A model generated the notes under the pieces. It made no database searches. It saw only the letters and a list, made by a program, of their open reading frames with translations, and was not told the DNA's origin. From Planctomycetaceae bacterium (lineage in GTDB: Bacteria > Planctomycetota > Planctomycetia > Pirellulales > UBA1268): a DNA stretch of 6,445 nt. Made by a program: the position numbers and the translations under genes. The stretch spans positions 1-6,445 of the forward strand of contig JABHNP010000213.1 in NCBI GenBank assembly GCA_018694455.1. The letters run 5' to 3'. This document shows positions 6,160 to 6,445 of the stretch, one piece after another; position 1 is the stretch's first letter, and every line of letters starts with the position of its first letter.

Positions 6160-6445
6160 CTACTCTGATGTCAGTGAGATCGCAAGCGGTTCCTGCTGCT
6201 TTGTGATAGTCACAGTGATATCTGTTGTGTCGAGTTCGGCATATTTTTCGGGCAAGTCGTTTCTGTACGCATTCTCGCCAAATTCAATATCAACTTCTTC
6301 CGGTTCTTCGCCCGGCTCAGCTTCTGCTGCCGCCCGTTTCACTTGTCGATCGTATCGTTCCTGAAATTTATCTTTCAAAATAAGTTTTGTTGCGGTCACT
6401 CGATAGTTTCCAGCTGGGAGGCCATCATTCCCACCAAAGCTTGAA
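6160..6445 (-). CDS. C-terminal part of a second lipoprotein-like/carboxypeptidase-regulatory-like protein (5' end outside window)
   Basis: The frame is open from the right edge to a stop at 6160-6162, giving about 94 visible residues. It begins SSFGGNDGLPAGNYRVTATK, so the GTG at 6399 is an internal valine rather than a start. The DGLPAGNYRVT segment is the last-strand motif common in transthyretin-like and carboxypeptidase-regulatory domains. A charged Glu/Ala-rich insertion follows (AAAEAEPGEEPEEVDIEF), then DLPEKYAELDTTDITVTI and a final hydrophobic strand. This order mirrors the 2362-2886 lipoprotein: RVT-x-x-K, acidic stretch, LP-K-Y, then a Thr-rich strand. A lipid-anchored location is therefore likely, although the signal peptide is not in view. 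The gene converges on the asparaginase gene with a 23-base gap in which no terminator is evident. Confidence 0.75.
   Translation of the reverse strand, partial: SSFGGNDGLPAGNYRVTATKLILKDKFQERYDRQVKRAAAEAEPGEEPEEVDIEFGENAYRNDLPEKYAELDTTDITVTITKQQEPLAISLTSE

Noticed and set aside
1..6445. Mobile element, CRISPR, tRNA or toxin-antitoxin system
   Set aside because: No transposase motifs, terminal repeats, regularly spaced repeats, tRNA-like cloverleaf or small paired genes were seen on either strand.

Overview
The window most likely comes from a member of the Planctomycetota with moderate GC (about half G+C by eye). The clearest sign is a DUF1559 protein: a pseudopilin-like N-terminus (KAF|TLIE) with an H-X9-DG motif near the C-terminus. 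It is followed by a small lipoprotein with a carboxypeptidase-regulatory/transthyretin-like fold, an arrangement typical of that phylum. There is no rRNA, tRNA, CRISPR array, insertion sequence or prophage signature. Five complete or nearly complete genes and one gene tail fill most of the window.

Layout, left to right. (1) Positions 2-874 (+): an alpha/beta hydrolase (lipase/esterase-like) cut by the left edge. (2) Positions 875-1089: a 215-base spacer with a weak terminator candidate and a plausible sigma70-type promoter. (3) Positions 1090-2262 (+): the DUF1559 protein. (4) Positions 2263-2361: a spacer holding a perfect 10-bp hairpin. (5) Positions 2362-2886 (+): the lipoprotein, probably co-transcribed with the DUF1559 gene. 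(6) Positions 2920-4851 (-), convergent with the lipoprotein: a 643-residue protein. I read it as a divergent member of the ATP-type phosphoenolpyruvate carboxykinase (PEPCK) fold, possibly the DUF4914 family. (7) Positions 4852-5113: a 262-base divergent promoter region with a perfect 10-bp inverted repeat built from two TCGGCCGA palindromes. (8) Positions 5114-6136 (+): an L-asparaginase of the Rhizobium etli type with the full set of catalytic residues. (9) Positions 6160-6445 (-): the 3' end of a second lipoprotein-type gene resembling the one at 2362-2886.

How the genes may work together. The DUF1559/lipoprotein pair is probably an exported, cell-surface unit of unknown role. The divergent PEPCK-like and asparaginase genes share one control region. 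A metabolic link is conceivable, since asparagine gives aspartate, then oxaloacetate by transamination, and oxaloacetate is the PEPCK substrate; this is inference only. The most interesting item is the PEPCK-like protein. It keeps, in order, the motifs used for metal binding, the P-loop, the kinase-2 aspartates and a catalytic arginine, yet it is so divergent that an automatic annotation would probably call it a domain of unknown function.
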